Shown: piece by piece, positions 28,249-36,364 of the stretch
Position numbering within the stretch: the stretch's first letter is position 1
Layout of the letters: each line of letters opens with the position of its first letter
DNA from: Bosea sp. RAC05
GTDB lineage: Bacteria > Pseudomonadota > Alphaproteobacteria > Rhizobiales > Beijerinckiaceae
DNA: 64,000 nt
Direction: 5' to 3'
Assembly (NCBI RefSeq): GCF_001713455.1
Contig: NZ_CP016463.1
Coordinates: 310,001-374,000 of the forward strand
Position numbers and translations under genes: made by a program
The notes under the pieces: model-generated
Seen by the model: the letters and a program-made list of their open reading frames with translations, nothing else
Told to the model about the DNA's origin: nothing
Databases searched by the model: none

Positions 28249-30494
28249 TGCTACCGGCCCAATCTGCCGATCCCGACACGTTCACCCATCACGACCTCTC
28301 TACGGGATGTCGCCGATGGATCTCAGGTCAGAGCTGGTCGGGTTTGCGACCCATGCAGCTGCGCGCAGGCGCTGCGCTGATGGCGGGGCAGGGCGATCTC
28401 CTGATTTCCGCCGGCACCGCCGGCGGAAAGACGGAAGCTGCTTTCCTACCAGCGATCTCACTGGTCGACCGTGTCCAGCCACAGTCGGTCGGGATCATCT
28501 GTGTCTCGCCCCTCAAGAGCTTGATCAACGATCAGTACCAGCGTCTCCGGCCGCTGGCGGCCGAGCATGGTCTGCCGATCATCCGTTGGCACGGCGACGA
28601 GAGCCGTGATGCCAAGGAGGCCTTCTTCAAGACAGCACGCGGGATCTGCCTGATCACTCCGGAATCGATCGAAGCCTTGCTGCTGCATCGCGCCCACCGA
28701 CTGGCTGCGGTGTTCGGGCAAACGATGTTCACGATCGTCGACGAACTGCATGCTTTCCTGATCGGGGATCGCGGCGCGCATCTGGCCTCGTTGTTGGAGC
28801 GCCTCGAGGATGCGTCTGGCGCCAGCCCGCGGCGGATCGGGCTATCGGCAACCCTGGGAGACCCGGCCATCGCTGCAAGATGGCTGCGACCGGGCAGACC
28901 AGACCGTGTTGTGCTTGTGACCGATGGCAAGAAGGGCGTCGATCTCGATGCATCGCTTCACGTTGCGCTTGATCCGCCTCGGCTGCCAGGCATGGACGAT
29001 ACGATGGCCGAGGAAGCCGGTATCGAGACGGGGCTGATGCAGACAGCAACAAGGCTCGACCAGAGGTTGGGGACTGGCAAGAACCTGGTGTTCGCTGGAT
29101 CGCGCCGAATGACAGAGGCGCTTTGCGACATTCTCCGCCGCCGACGCTCCGCCGCTGGGCAGGAGAACGTATTTTTCGCCCACCATGGCTCGCTGTCGCG
29201 AGAGGTCAGGGAAACCGCAGAGCGCAGGCTTCGCGATCCTGCCGTTGCCCACGCTACGGCAATCGCCACAACGACGCTCGAACTGGGCATCGACATCGGT
29301 GAGGTTGGAACCGTCTGTCAGATTGGACCGCCACGGTCGGTCTCGGGCTTGCGTCAGCGGGTGGGGCGCTCAGGCCGGAGGGCTGGGACGCGCTCGACGC
29401 TCGACCTGTCTCTGATCGAGCTTGAAGGCCTTGAGCAGCACCAGGAGGGGCGCCTGCGCCTCAACCTCGTCTGTGCCGCAGCTGCACTCTCGCTGCTCAG
29501 GGAAGGCTTTGTGGAGCCACCAGGAGAGCGACCTGCGAGCCTCTCAGTGGTCGTCCACGAGACGCTTTGTCTGCTGCGAAGCCGCGGAGATCTGAGCTTT
29601 GATCGGATCTTCGGCATCCTCTCCCGATCGCAGCCGATGTCCGGCGTCGGTCGTGCCGCCTTCGAGAAGCTTTGTCAGGCAATGGCTCGCCCAGAGGTGC
29701 GGCTGCTCGAACATCGTGGTGGCCTGATGGGCCTTGGCTCTAAAGGTGCGCAGCTCGCCGGCTCGCCTGATATCTATGCCGTCTTCTCGACCCCGTTCGA
29801 GATCGACCTCATCCACGCCGGCATGCCGCTCGGCCGATTGCCTCTTATGGGTGGAAGCGCGATCGGGCCGGGTGACGGCGTGCTTTTCGCTGGGTCACGA
29901 TGGTCGATCATGAAGCTGGACATCGACAAGCGTGTTGCCGAGGTCCAGCCCTCAGACAAAGGCAAGCAGCCGAGGTTCGAAGGTGGTGACCAAGAGCCAA
30001 TGCACGACAGGCTCGCTGCACGCATGCGGGCTATTCTATCGACCCAGCATGTCGACGAGGCTTGGACGCCGGCAGCGCGACGGATGCTGTCCAACGCGCG
30101 AGCCGGCTACCGAGCACAGGAACTCGATCGGTTCGTGTCGCTGAACGAGAGAGAAGGGCTCATCCTTCTTCCATGGATCGGGACGCGAAAGCTGGAGGCC
30201 CTGACCATGGCCCTATGCGGGGAGGGCCTCAATGCGACGGCTGGTCCTTACGGATTATGGGTCGCATCGGTGACGTCCGAGATGCTGAAACCGGTTCTCG
30301 AACGGGTTCGCCGCGAAGCTCGGGCCCGCGTAGGAACCTGGTTATCGCGGAAAGGCGCCATCCCCGAGGGCAAGTTCGACGCAGCCCTTCCGCACCGTTT
30401 CCGGCTTGAATGGTGGGCGTCGGCGAACGCTATTGCGGATCTCGCATCCGAAGCCGCGGCTATCGTGCTGTCAGGCGGTGCCCAGCCGACCTGA
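28245..30494 (+). CDS. Lhr-like superfamily 2 DEAD/DEAH helicase
   Basis: 749 residues. The GTG at 28245 overlaps the dgt stop as GTGA, and an ATG at 28248 is an alternative. Helicase motifs in order are RPMQLRA, Walker A SAGTAGGKTE (residues 55-64), CVSPLKSLINDQ, TPES, DELH (166-169), LSATLG, then TTLELGIDIG and QRVGRSGRRAG in the second RecA domain. The arrangement (DELH box, Lhr-type C-terminal domain with RAR) fits Lhr-like DNA helicases. It is shorter than full Lhr (about 1500 aa). It ends SGGAQPT. Its stop and the convergent sigma-factor stop share TGATCA at 30492-30497. Confidence 0.85.
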   Translation: MMLPAQSADPDTFTHHDLSTGCRRWISGQSWSGLRPMQLRAGAALMAGQGDLLISAGTAGGKTEAAFLPAISLVDRVQPQSVGIICVSPLKSLINDQYQRLRPLAAEHGLPIIRWHGDESRDAKEAFFKTARGICLITPESIEALLLHRAHRLAAVFGQTMFTIVDELHAFLIGDRGAHLASLLERLEDASGASPRRIGLSATLGDPAIAARWLRPGRPDRVVLVTDGKKGVDLDASLHVALDPPRLPGMDDTMAEEAGIETGLMQTATRLDQRLGTGKNLVFAGSRRMTEALCDILRRRRSAAGQENVFFAHHGSLSREVRETAERRLRDPAVAHATAIATTTLELGIDIGEVGTVCQIGPPRSVSGLRQRVGRSGRRAGTRSTLDLSLIELEGLEQHQEGRLRLNLVCAAAALSLLREGFVEPPGERPASLSVVVHETLCLLRSRGDLSFDRIFGILSRSQPMSGVGRAAFEKLCQAMARPEVRLLEHRGGLMGLGSKGAQLAGSPDIYAVFSTPFEIDLIHAGMPLGRLPLMGGSAIGPGDGVLFAGSRWSIMKLDIDKRVAEVQPSDKGKQPRFEGGDQEPMHDRLAARMRAILSTQHVDEAWTPAARRMLSNARAGYRAQELDRFVSLNEREGLILLPWIGTRKLEALTMALCGEGLNATAGPYGLWVASVTSEMLKPVLERVRREARARVGTWLSRKGAIPEGKFDAALPHRFRLEWWASANAIADLASEAAAIVLSGGAQPT

Positions 30495-31358
30495 TCAGGC
30501 CGCCTGCGCCTGCATGGCGAGGGGATCGTTTTCGCGCATGTGGCGTGCGACTTTCTCGAACGCCTTGACCTCGATCTGGCGGATCCGCTCACGCGAAACG
30601 TCGAAACGCTGCGAGAGCTCCTCAAGGGTCTCAGGGTCATCACGCAGCCTGCGTGCCTTGAAGATCTCGCGTGAGCGGGGGTCGAGTGTCTCCACTGCAG
30701 CGTCGATCCCGCGCTGACGAATGCAGCGAAGCTGTTCTCTCTCGTATCGAAGGTCCAGCGGCTCATCGTCGTTGGCCAGCAACGAGCCGAGTGTGCTCGC
30801 TTCGTCATCGTCGGACGCAAGCGGTGTATCGAGAGACGTCGCCACCGCCATGGCCCTGCGAACGGAGGCAATCTCGGCCTCGTTGACCTGCAGGACGTCA
30901 GCGAGGCTGGCATCGCTGACAGTTCCGCCGCGGCGTTCAATTTTCGTGACCGCCCGCCCGATGCCGAACAGGATCCGGCGCTGGTTGCGACCGTTCGTGA
31001 TCTTCGTTGCGGTCTGCATCAGGGCAACGTGCTCCTGGATGGCCGAGCGCACCCACCACTGGGCGAACGTCGACAGCCGGAAGCCGGTTTCGAGCTTGAA
31101 GCCGGCCAGCCCCTGCATGAACCCGACATTGGCAGCCTGCATGAGATCGTCGATGGACATGCCGCCACGAACGAACGGCCGAGCCAGCTTGTGGAGGAAC
31201 GGCTGGAACGCCTGCGTGATCGTGTCGAGCGCCGCGCGATCGCCCTGCTGCTGCCAGCGTGTGACGAGATCGGCCTCCTGATCGCGGGAGAGGTGAGCCG
31301 TGTTGGCCGGCATCAGCTGGCGCGTGGCGGTGGAAATGAATGGTGTCGTGCGTGCCAT
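30495..31358 (-). CDS. RNA polymerase sigma factor, RpoH family
   Basis: 287 residues. Region 2 includes SIDDLMQAANVGFMQGLAGFKLETGFRLSTFAQWWVRSAIQEHV, the core-binding and -10-recognition segment. The RpoH-type box appears as QRRILFGIGRAV. Region 4 ends LSQRFDVSRERIRQIEVKAFEKV, the -35-recognition helix-turn-helix. RpoH sigma factors direct heat-shock and stress genes; in alphaproteobacteria several copies with different roles are common. A copy on this element could redirect the host polymerase to element promoters. It is transcribed alone, toward the helicase. No regulator such as an anti-sigma gene is adjacent. Confidence 0.9.
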   Translation of the reverse strand: MARTTPFISTATRQLMPANTAHLSRDQEADLVTRWQQQGDRAALDTITQAFQPFLHKLARPFVRGGMSIDDLMQAANVGFMQGLAGFKLETGFRLSTFAQWWVRSAIQEHVALMQTATKITNGRNQRRILFGIGRAVTKIERRGGTVSDASLADVLQVNEAEIASVRRAMAVATSLDTPLASDDDEASTLGSLLANDDEPLDLRYEREQLRCIRQRGIDAAVETLDPRSREIFKARRLRDDPETLEELSQRFDVSRERIRQIEVKAFEKVARHMRENDPLAMQAQAA

Positions 31359-31455
31359 AGGCGATCGTTATCGCAGCGACACCCGCCTCACAAGAACAGA
31401 CGGTGAAGTTTCCACCGCGGAACTCTGATTGAGTAAATCAATCCTTGTCGTGGCA

Positions 31456-32151
31456 TTACGGGCCTGGATTGGTTCCGGCTTCCAATTCGAGGCCAATCGC
31501 GATCTCTTCCACGAGGCGATCGATGTCGTCGAGCAATTTCGGCGCAAACTGTTCGACGACCAGTGTGTGGAGCCGCTTCACCCGCTCGACGTAAACAACC
31601 GCGGTGAGACGGGCAAAGCACCGGTCGACGTCGTCGTTGACGATGACATGCTGGAATTCGCGCCAGTGGCTGATCTCGTCCCTCGCATTCTTCAGCCTTT
31701 GAGCAATCACGTCCGGCGCATCTTCGGCCCGTGTCTGAAGCCGCGATCTCAGGTGCTCGGCAGATGGAGGGAGGACGAAAACACCGACATAGTCATCAGG
31801 ATATGCGCGCTGAATGACGGCGGCACCCTGCCAGTCGATGTCGAACACGACATCCCGGCCGGTCTCGATCAGCTCGCGCACGGGCTCCAGCGGCGTGCCG
31901 TAGAGATTGCCATGGACCTCCGCCCATTCCAGGAGCAACCCGGCGTCCAGCGCGCGCTGAAAGCCGGCCCGGTCGACGAAATGATAGTCTTTCCCATTGA
32001 CCTCGCTCGGACGAGGCGGGCGGGTCGTCATCGAGATGGATGGCCGGATATTGGTATCACTGCGCAGCAGCGCCCGGGCGAGCGTCGATTTCCCGGCACC
32101 TGAAGGAGAGCAGAGGGCAAGGAGGATTCCGCGCTTCGGCAGGGGTGACAT
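31456..32151 (-). CDS. gmk: guanylate kinase
   Basis: 231 residues from the ATG at 32151 (GGAGCC upstream). It phosphorylates GMP to GDP. The P-loop is SPSGAGKS (residues 15-22), followed by SMTTRPPRPSEVNGKDYHFV, the GMP-binding signature, and VVFDIDWQGA. The protein is about 20 residues longer than typical Gmk, with a helical C-terminal tail ending TNPGP, a P-x-P end like others here. A second copy of an essential core gene, or the only one, can be told only from the full genome. It stands alone between the sigma-factor gene and the EipB-like gene. Confidence 0.9.
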   Translation of the reverse strand: MSPLPKRGILLALCSPSGAGKSTLARALLRSDTNIRPSISMTTRPPRPSEVNGKDYHFVDRAGFQRALDAGLLLEWAEVHGNLYGTPLEPVRELIETGRDVVFDIDWQGAAVIQRAYPDDYVGVFVLPPSAEHLRSRLQTRAEDAPDVIAQRLKNARDEISHWREFQHVIVNDDVDRCFARLTAVVYVERVKRLHTLVVEQFAPKLLDDIDRLVEEIAIGLELEAGTNPGP

Positions 32152-32329
32152 GCAAGGCTCCGATTCTACGGGCAAACGATAAGTCGCGACCGTGCAAAGG
32201 AACAATCAGGCGCTGGTCGGATCGTGGATGGATCGGTCTCAATAAAAGTGGATATCGGTTCGTTCGTCTTGCTGTCGCTCAAGGATCGCATTGCAATCGA
32301 TTCATCGAATCGTCGCCTCAGGACAGACC

Positions 32330-33097
32330 ATGCGCCGCGCCCCCATCATTGCTGTCGTTTTGGCCCTGGCAGTCCCATCGCTGGCACGAGCCGATATCCA
32401 GCCGCACAAGGCCATCTATGACCTCGTCGATGAAGACGGCGCGGCCACCGGCGGCAGGGTCGAGTATGAGATACTCGGCAACGCCTGCGACGGGTGGGCC
32501 GTACTGCAGAAGATCGACATCCCGAAAGCCGGGGCACGTGTCGTCACCACGAACGCATCGTGGGAAGCTGCTGATGGCAGTGCCATGCGGTTTCACGAAA
32601 CGACCGAGCGAGATGGCCAGACGGTATCGCGGTTTCGAGGTCAAGCGGCGTCAGGATCGAACGGATTTGCCGTCTTCACGGACGGTGAGGGCGGGGAGAG
32701 CTTCGGTCAACTGCCTCAGGGGACGCTTCTGCCGACCCTTCAGACGAAGACGCTTCTGACGCAGGCGAAACGAGACAGATCGGTGCTGTCGTCCAACAAG
32801 GTGTTTCTCGGCACCTCATCCGAAGGAGCATTGCCGTTGGAGATCACCAGCGTTCTGTCTCCGCGGGCCTCGACACCAGGAGATCACCCTGAGCTCGACG
32901 GCCAGCCATCGTGGAATGTGACGTCTTCATTCTATGAGGCTGGCGGCCGGCCCGATACCGGGCCCGACTACACAGTGCGCTCGATCCAGTTCGGCAATGG
33001 CGTCGTGCAGAGCATGGAGATCACCCGGGAAGGCGCTACCGCGCGAGCCAGGCTCAGATCTCTCGACCTCTATGAGGTCGTCGAGTGCAACCGATGA
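32330..33097 (+). CDS. EipB-like (DUF1849) cell-envelope integrity protein
   Basis: 255 residues from the ATG at 32330. Residues 1-21 form a signal peptide ending ARA. The opening QPHKAIYDLV and GRVEYEILGNACDGWAVLQ match the DUF1849/EipB family of periplasmic beta-spiral proteins that maintain envelope integrity in Brucella and relatives. EipB has a conserved disulfide between an N-terminal and a C-terminal cysteine; here these would be C53 in NACDGW and C253 in VVECNR. It is slightly shorter than usual (about 280 aa). It sits upstream of a response regulator and RseP, forming an envelope-stress-like cluster. Confidence 0.8.
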   Translation: MRRAPIIAVVLALAVPSLARADIQPHKAIYDLVDEDGAATGGRVEYEILGNACDGWAVLQKIDIPKAGARVVTTNASWEAADGSAMRFHETTERDGQTVSRFRGQAASGSNGFAVFTDGEGGESFGQLPQGTLLPTLQTKTLLTQAKRDRSVLSSNKVFLGTSSEGALPLEITSVLSPRASTPGDHPELDGQPSWNVTSSFYEAGGRPDTGPDYTVRSIQFGNGVVQSMEITREGATARARLRSLDLYEVVECNR

Positions 33098-33192
33098 ACT
33101 GAATCACGATCATCGAACCGGATCTGATCGAGAGCGTTACCCCAGTCATCACGCAGCATCCGTGCCGTGAGCACGATGCGAAAGGCGATCCC

Positions 33193-33564
33193 ATGCCCCG
33201 TAATGTTGTCCTTCTCGTCGAAGACGAGCCACTGATTGCAATGTATGGCGCCGACATCCTGTCGGACGCGGGCTATGACGTGGTCGAAGCGCGCACCGGC
33301 AACGAGGCGTTGCGTCTTCTTGATGCCCGAGACGACATCACGGTCCTGTTCACGGACGTGGTTTTGATCGGGGCGATGGATGGCCTGACATTGGCGGCGA
33401 TGGCGAAGCATGCGCGACCCGAGCTGAACATCGTCGTCACCTCCGGGACAGCAAACCCACGATCGTCTGATTTGCCGCGCGAGGCCTCATTCATCGCCAA
33501 GCCATATACCTCGGACAGCCTGATCGGCGCAGTCGGAAAAGTGACCCGTAACCCCAGTCATTGA
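33193..33564 (+). CDS. single-domain response regulator (receiver only)
   Basis: 123 residues, a complete CheY-like receiver with no output domain. The acidic pocket is VEDEP (D11, E12), the phospho-acceptor is D55 in VLFTDV, and the conserved Lys is K104 in FIAKPY. It would be phosphorylated by a histidine kinase not seen in this window and pass the signal by protein contact. Position between the EipB-like and RseP-like genes suggests a role in envelope signalling, which is inference. No DNA-binding region, so it cannot bind the nearby dyad itself. Confidence 0.9.
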   Translation: MPRNVVLLVEDEPLIAMYGADILSDAGYDVVEARTGNEALRLLDARDDITVLFTDVVLIGAMDGLTLAAMAKHARPELNIVVTSGTANPRSSDLPREASFIAKPYTSDSLIGAVGKVTRNPSH

Positions 33565-33595
33565 CCGGTCCGTTCCGATTGGCATCATGCCGATG

Positions 33596-33617
33596 TAGGA
33601 TTGAGCCATTGATGCTT
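33596..33617. promoter_or_regulatory. weak AAGGA-N12-TCCTT-like dyad before the rseP-like gene
   Basis: Halves TAGGA and TGCTT each match 4 of 5. It lies 11 bases before the ATG, so it would overlap the leader. The weakest of the nine related sites; listed because spacing is exact. Confidence 0.3.
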
Positions 33618-33628
33618 CGGGAGCGGAA

Positions 33629-34762
33629 ATGGCTTTGCTCGATATCCTGGTCGCGATCCTTGAAACGATCGTTCCGTTCGTCGCTATGTTCGCCCTGCTT
33701 GTCGGTGTTCACGAGTGGGGGCATTTCCGAATGGCCCGCTACCTGGGCATTTCATGCACCCAGTTCTCCATCGGAGTGGGGCGGGTTCTCTGGTCAATGA
33801 CAGACCGCGATGGTTGCGAATGGCAACTGCGGGCAATCCCGCTGGGCGGCTTCGTGAGGTTCCTTGGAGACCGGGATGCCACCAGCGTGGCCCCAGACGG
33901 CGCAGGAAGCGCTCTCAGCCCCGATGAGAAACGCAGGCGCCTGCTGTATCGCTCGCCTCTTGATCGGGCGCTGGTCCTGGCCGCCGGGCCGGCCGCCAAC
34001 ATCGCGCTGGGCCTGGTGGTGCTCGCCGCACTCTACAGCGGTTACGGCCGGCCCATGGTGCCACCCGTCATCCAGTCAGTCATTCCTGGCGCCCCTGCCG
34101 ACGTTGCCGGGCTACGGCAGGGTGACCGGATCACTTCCATCAATGGCATGCGCACGGACAGCTTCGGGGACATCTACAGCGAAATCGCCCTCCATCCGGA
34201 TGAGCCCGTCCTCGTCGTCTACAGGCGAGAGGGTGTCGAGCAGCCCGTCGAGGCTGAAATCACTCCAAAGGGCGTCAAGGTCGTCACGTTCGGTTCGGCC
34301 CAGACCGTTGGCCGGATTGGGATCACGTCTGGCAGCGCAATCAACCAGCCGACGGGTCCAATCGATGCTGTCGCGCTGGGGTTTTGGGATGTCGCGAAGC
34401 AGACGCGAGCCTTCATCATCACCCTTGGGCAGCTCCTGTCAGGCAATCGCTCGATCGACGACGTCGGCAGCCCGATCAGGATGGCCTCGATTGCCAAGAA
34501 TGCAGCAGCGGACGGCCTGTCCAGCTGGACCTTCATGCTGGCCGTCTTCTCCATCAATCTCGCCGTCGTGAACCTGCTGCCACTTCCTGTGCTCGACGGC
34601 GGGCAGCTCGTACTCTGCGCTATCGAAGGCGCTATGCGGCGTCCGATGAAGCCGCAAGTCATGGTCTACGTCCAGATATTCGGCGCTTGCCTGCTCCTGA
34701 CCATCATGACGGTGCTGACACTGAACGACCTCTGGACGCTGATCAGGTCCATGGCGGTCTGA
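33629..34762 (+). CDS. rseP: RseP-type site-2 zinc metalloprotease
   Basis: 377 residues. The zinc-binding motif is HEWGH (H28, E29, H32) in the first membrane segment, and the second zinc-ligand motif LPLPVLDGGQL is near residue 320. A PDZ domain lies between (about 120-205: VIPGAPADVAGLRQGDRITSINGM). It has the usual four membrane segments. RseP cuts anti-sigma or signal peptide remnants within the membrane during envelope-stress signalling. The normal chromosomal copy sits with bamA and dxr; here it stands with an EipB-like gene and a receiver, so it is probably an extra copy. Confidence 0.92.
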   Translation: MALLDILVAILETIVPFVAMFALLVGVHEWGHFRMARYLGISCTQFSIGVGRVLWSMTDRDGCEWQLRAIPLGGFVRFLGDRDATSVAPDGAGSALSPDEKRRRLLYRSPLDRALVLAAGPAANIALGLVVLAALYSGYGRPMVPPVIQSVIPGAPADVAGLRQGDRITSINGMRTDSFGDIYSEIALHPDEPVLVVYRREGVEQPVEAEITPKGVKVVTFGSAQTVGRIGITSGSAINQPTGPIDAVALGFWDVAKQTRAFIITLGQLLSGNRSIDDVGSPIRMASIAKNAAADGLSSWTFMLAVFSINLAVVNLLPLPVLDGGQLVLCAIEGAMRRPMKPQVMVYVQIFGACLLLTIMTVLTLNDLWTLIRSMAV

Positions 34763-34784
34763 CGCTCTTCGCACCGGACACAAA

Positions 34785-34816
34785 AAGGGGCGCGCTCAGA
34801 GCTGAGCGCGCCCCTT
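34785..34816 (-). terminator. bidirectional intrinsic terminator
   Basis: A 15-base perfect stem AAGGGGCGCGCTCAG/CTGAGCGCGCCCCTT with a two-base centre. On the minus strand it is followed by TTTTTG, terminating the leftward gene ending at 34836. On the plus strand the T run is weaker, but it also closes the rseP transcript. Confidence 0.85.
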
Positions 34817-34835
34817 GGCTTTCTCGTCTGCGATC

Positions 34836-35165
34836 TCAGCGCGACCAGGCGGCGCGACGCCGGTCGTACCTGGCGCGCCCCTTGGCATCACGGCTCCGCA
34901 CCTTGCGGTAGGTGTCGACCGAGGCCTCGCCGACCGCATAGTGCCGGACATTGGCTGCGGAGTTCGCCGGCTTGGGCAGATAGGCGCCGACCGGAACGTA
35001 CTCGCCATGGCCGCTGGGAATCGGATACCGACCATGGGTGGTCGTGGGAATGGCGGCCCTGATGTTCTCGTCAGGCGTGGAGAAGCGCGAGAACTCTCCT
35101 GCATGGGCTGTCCCCGCCGCGGCGACGAGGGCGACGAGGACCACAAGTGCTGCGATCGGTTTCAT
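34836..35165 (-). CDS. small exported hypothetical protein, 109 aa
   Basis: ATG at 35165 with GGAGATCACCA before it. Residues 1-22 are a signal peptide ending AHA. The mature protein is basic in the C-terminal third (VRSRDAKGRARYDRRRAAWSR) and has no domain I recognise; a periplasmic or secreted location is expected. It has its own promoter (35195-35223) and terminator (34785-34816), so it is a monocistronic unit. It is divergent from the TraR-like gene, sharing a dyad with it. Confidence 0.75.
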   Translation of the reverse strand: MKPIAALVVLVALVAAAGTAHAGEFSRFSTPDENIRAAIPTTTHGRYPIPSGHGEYVPVGAYLPKPANSAANVRHYAVGEASVDTYRKVRSRDAKGRARYDRRRAAWSR

Positions 35166-35194
35166 TGGTGATCTCCAGTTCAAGATTCTCAAAG

Positions 35195-35223
35195 AGTAGA
35201 CGAGAGAATCAATGGCCCGTCAA
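35195..35223 (-). promoter_or_regulatory. promoter of the 109-aa exported protein gene
   Basis: On the minus strand TTGACG (35218-35223), a 17-base spacer and TCTACT (35195-35200). Transcription would start near 35188, 23 bases before the ATG. The -35 is part of CCTTGACGG and overlaps the left half of the dyad at 35222. Confidence 0.6.
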
Positions 35224-35243
35224 GGAATAGGCAATCTCTCCTT
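35222..35243. promoter_or_regulatory. AAGGA-N12-TCCTT dyad between divergent promoters
   Basis: Both halves are exact. The left half overlaps the -35 of the leftward promoter and the right half touches the -35 of the rightward one (TCCTTGTTGACA). A bound protein could control both. The same TCCTTGTTGA string occurs at the site at 48357. Confidence 0.65.
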
Positions 35244-35244
35244 G

Positions 35245-35273
35245 TTGACACCAGGAAACACCACTCGCTAGCC
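35245..35273 (+). promoter_or_regulatory. promoter of the TraR-like operon
   Basis: TTGACA at 35245-35250, a 17-base spacer, then CTAGCC at 35268-35273. The -10 is imperfect but of the CTA type seen in alphaproteobacteria. Confidence 0.55.
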
Positions 35274-35324
35274 TGAGGTCCGAGCCCGGCGATTCACCGC
35301 GGGCAGCCTTCATGCGGACAGGTT

Positions 35325-35540
35325 ATGAGCGAAGAGAGCGACATCACTCTTGCCATCGAGCGAGAGGACAACATGCGTGATCGGCAGATCCGCCGTATCC
35401 AGGCTTCGGTGATGGATATCGGCGGTCCTGAGGTTGTCGACTGCGAAGATTGCGGCGATGAGATTCCCGAGGCCCGCAGGCGCGCCATCCCGTCGACCAA
35501 ACGGTGCATCAGCTGCCAGACACGGGTCGAGCGCCGGTGA
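35325..35540 (+). CDS. TraR/DksA-type zinc-finger protein
   Basis: 71 residues, the size of plasmid/phage TraR, half that of DksA. The single C4 zinc finger is DCEDCGDEIPEARR...RCISCQ (Cys-x2-Cys, 17 residues, Cys-x2-Cys). The charged N-terminal helix contains the acidic residues (SEESDI, EREDN) that enter the RNA polymerase secondary channel in TraR. TraR mimics ppGpp-DksA and downregulates ribosomal promoters while activating amino-acid promoters. Its presence is typical of conjugative plasmids and phages. The next gene starts with a GTGA overlap. Confidence 0.88.
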   Translation: MSEESDITLAIEREDNMRDRQIRRIQASVMDIGGPEVVDCEDCGDEIPEARRRAIPSTKRCISCQTRVERR

Positions 35541-36361
35541 CGCCTCATACGACGCTGCGCGATCGCCTGATCGAGACCACCGTCGCAATGCGCGGTGTCG
35601 ACACCCATCTCGACCTCGCTCGCCTGATTTCCGAGGCAGAATGCTTCCGCCTAGCTGATGCAGCGTCCGGCTCACTCGCCAGAGCCATCGAGACGGCGAC
35701 AGCCTCGATCGAGGAGAACATGGACCTGATCAGGTTCCGCGAAGACGGGATCTGGATCGAGTTCGAGGATCAGCCTCGCCGAGGCGACGTCGAGCCCATC
35801 GCTGGCTCTGTCCATCCTTGCAGCGTGGGCATCTTCGCTTGTCCGGATCCGACGGATTTCGACCGAATCATCATGATGACTGCGTGGGACCTGCCCGACG
35901 GGACAGTGCATCACTCCTTCGCGGCGATTGCTATGAGCGTGTCCGACATCTCGGAAAGGGCCTATTTGGCTCGCAACCGATACGGCAAAGGTCACCTGGA
36001 ATCGATTGCCCGGATGATCGATATGGCCGTCGTCTATCACCCGGCGGGCTTCAAGGAAGAGGTCATCTTCGCGTCAAGCATCGATGTCGGCGCGATGGGG
36101 GCGAAGGTGTCCTTCAAGTCGCTCGAAGATGCGCGCAGGGATGTCGTCCTGGAACTGCCCTTCGCACTGGCCGCACTGTTGCTGGTGACGGCCGCCCAGA
36201 ACACGCATTCCTGGAGCGAACAGGACAAGATCTGGGAGGTCGATATCGACGCTCCCAATCCGGGCTTTCTCGACAAGATTGGCCTGGGCCGCTTCAACAA
36301 GAACGGCTTCCGCCGCCGCGGCGACCCTAGCCAGCCTATGGTTTCTTACCGGCCGGTCTGA
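35537..36361 (+). CDS. hypothetical protein, 274 aa
   Basis: The GTG at 35537 overlaps the TraR-like stop as GTGA, so the two are coupled. A soluble protein of mixed composition that I do not recognise. An N-terminal helical region of about 75 residues is followed by beta-rich sequence around GIWIEFEDQP and VGIFACPDPTDFDRIIMMTAW. A hydrophobic stretch near residue 210 (LPFALAALLLVTAA) could be a buried helix or a membrane segment. It converges on the PcfJ-like gene with three bases between stops. Confidence 0.65.
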   Translation: MTPHTTLRDRLIETTVAMRGVDTHLDLARLISEAECFRLADAASGSLARAIETATASIEENMDLIRFREDGIWIEFEDQPRRGDVEPIAGSVHPCSVGIFACPDPTDFDRIIMMTAWDLPDGTVHHSFAAIAMSVSDISERAYLARNRYGKGHLESIARMIDMAVVYHPAGFKEEVIFASSIDVGAMGAKVSFKSLEDARRDVVLELPFALAALLLVTAAQNTHSWSEQDKIWEVDIDAPNPGFLDKIGLGRFNKNGFRRRGDPSQPMVSYRPV

Positions 36362-36364
36362 GCC

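Noticed and set aside
31431..31446. CAATCCTTG near 31437, upstream of the sigma-factor gene
   Set aside because: It lacks an AAGGA partner at 12 bases and points away from the gene, so I did not add it to the dyad set.
32279..32302. AAGGATCG-like half-site before the EipB-like gene
   Set aside because: The right half at the expected distance matches only weakly, so it is not counted as a dyad.
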